From positions 1 through 5,436 of the forward strand of contig JAICQI010000439.1 in assembly GCA_025937955.1 (NCBI GenBank): 5,436 nt of DNA, in the 5' to 3' direction. The position numbers and the translations under genes were made by a program. Below are positions 4,889-5,436 of the stretch, piece after piece. The notes beneath the pieces were generated by a model. The model had not been told where the DNA came from. It did no database searches and saw only the letters and a program-made list of their open reading frames with translations. The DNA is from Pyrinomonadaceae bacterium. GTDB taxonomy: Bacteria; Acidobacteriota; Blastocatellia; Pyrinomonadales; Pyrinomonadaceae. Position 1 is the stretch's first letter. Every line of letters begins with the position of its first letter.

Positions 4889-5436
4889 TTGGCCGCAGAT
4901 TTACGCAAATTGACGCAGATTATTTCTTATCAGCGGAGATCTGCGAAAATCTACGGCTTACTTTTAGTGCTACTTCTCACGAATCTAGCGCTTCAGGTGT
5001 ACGCACAGGATGACGACGTAGTTAGAGTTAAATCCAACCTGGTCAACATCGACGTCATCGTCAAAGACAAGAAGGGCAAATACGTCGCAGACCTCAAAGC
5101 CGAAGACTTCACGATTACCGAAAATGGCGTTACTCAGAAGATCGAATTCTTCGACGCACCACTTGCACGAACAAATGCCGCCAAGCCCGGTGAGCAACCA
5201 GAGCAACCAGCAGCGACGACGACAGCGACGCGTAACTACGTCTCGCTGGTCCTGGACTTTCAAACCACCGACATCACAAATCTCAAGCCGGTTCGTGAAG
5301 GCGCAATCAAATACGTTCGCGAACAAGTGACTGACGCCGACGCGGTCGCCATATTGACTGTCACAAACGGTTTGCAGATGTTGCAGCCGTTCACCCAGGA
5401 CAAAGCCAAACTGATCGCGTCTCTCGAAAAGCTCGG
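4889..5436 (+). CDS. Secreted VWFA-related acidobacterial domain protein, N-terminal part
   Basis: The frame is open from 4859 to the right edge and lacks any ATG before the mature protein. The best start is TTG 4889, preceded by GAAGAGGA; TTG 4910 is the alternative. From 4889, 182 complete codons are visible. Residues 15-39 form a signal peptide: basic QRRSAKIYG, then LLLVLLLTNLALQ and a VYA cleavage site before QDDD. Residues 44-89 (VVRVKSNLVNIDVIVKDKKG..., then DLKAEDFTITENGVTQKIEFFD) match the conserved opening of the VWFA-related acidobacterial family, an Ig-like strand region. A Pro/Gln/Thr-rich linker (about 92-115) leads to the VWA beta strand YVSLVLDFQTTD (117-128). Where classical VWA domains have the metal motif DxSxS, this has Asp123-Phe-Gln-Thr-Thr. 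Such proteins are exported; their function is unknown, with adhesion or protein binding usually assumed. The first codons overlap a dispersed repeat. Confidence 0.8.
   Translation, partial: MAADLRKLTQIISYQRRSAKIYGLLLVLLLTNLALQVYAQDDDVVRVKSNLVNIDVIVKDKKGKYVADLKAEDFTITENGVTQKIEFFDAPLARTNAAKPGEQPEQPAATTTATRNYVSLVLDFQTTDITNLKPVREGAIKYVREQVTDADAVAILTVTNGLQMLQPFTQDKAKLIASLEKL
4892..4957 (+). repeat. Dispersed hairpin repeat, copy 4 (overlaps start of VWFA-related gene)
   Basis: The left arm GCCGCAGATTTACGCA (4892-4907) pairs with the right arm TGCGAAAATCTACGGC (4942-4957) at 14 of 16 positions. Inside it are further GACGCAGATT (4912-4921) and GGAGATCTGCG (4935-4945) blocks that echo the arms. The left arm resembles copy 1 read on the minus strand, and both arms resemble copy 2. 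It begins four bases after the selenoprotein stop codon and lies within the open frame of the VWFA-related gene, where it would encode about residues 2-23. Confidence 0.75.

Noticed and set aside
4985..5326. 113-residue open frame on the minus strand
   Set aside because: It lies wholly opposite the VWFA-related coding sequence, has a low-complexity Asp/Val/Cys-rich composition and resembles no family; it is a shadow frame.

Overview
The window most likely comes from a member of the Acidobacteriota. The main pointer is the 3'-terminal gene, whose N-terminal half matches the 'VWFA-related acidobacterial domain' type of secreted protein that is abundant in that phylum. The 5' edge gene also looks like a secreted ChbG/HpnK (YdjC-like) deacetylase of a kind common there. 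Base composition is moderately GC-rich. Shine-Dalgarno sequences are weak or absent before several genes, and TTG starts appear to be used. No tRNA, rRNA, CRISPR array or insertion sequence is visible.

Layout: (i) 1-116, minus strand: the first 38 complete codons of an exported protein reading leftward out of the window. (ii) 117-189: a divergent intergenic gap holding one copy of a short repeat. (iii) 190-1536 and 1604-2953, plus strand: two tandem alpha-D-phosphohexomutase paralogues (GlmM / phosphomannomutase type). The second has every canonical catalytic motif. The first has lost the phosphorylatable serine (TAGHNP instead of TASHNP) and has changes in the metal loop and phosphate loop, so it may be a pseudoenzyme or an altered enzyme. 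(iv) 2996-4324: an APC-superfamily amino-acid permease. (v) 4321-4887: an AhpD/CMD-fold peroxidase-related protein that overlaps the permease by four bases (ATGA). It carries an in-frame UGA exactly where the second cysteine of the CxxC active site belongs, followed by a stem-loop with bacterial SECIS geometry. (vi) 4889 to the right edge: a secreted VWFA-related protein, truncated by the window.

The most important reading is that 4321-4602 and the open frame after it are one gene, not two fragments. The frame continues unbroken for 94 sense codons after the UGA. The residues around it (Glu79, Cys91, Sec94, His98) reproduce the spacing of the AhpD active site. This makes it a probable selenoprotein with a CxxU redox centre, translationally coupled to a transporter.

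The second theme is a family of short, AT/GC-alternating repeats containing the core GCCGCAGATTnACGC. Copies sit at four gene junctions: 136-165 (inverted), 1537-1593, 2953-2983 and 4892-4957. Two of them fold into long imperfect hairpins. The copy at 4892-4957 appears to be translated as the start of the signal peptide of the VWFA-related protein.

All five plus-strand genes lie close together and could be co-transcribed. I see no metabolic link that joins the sugar-phosphate mutases, the permease and the redox protein into one pathway.
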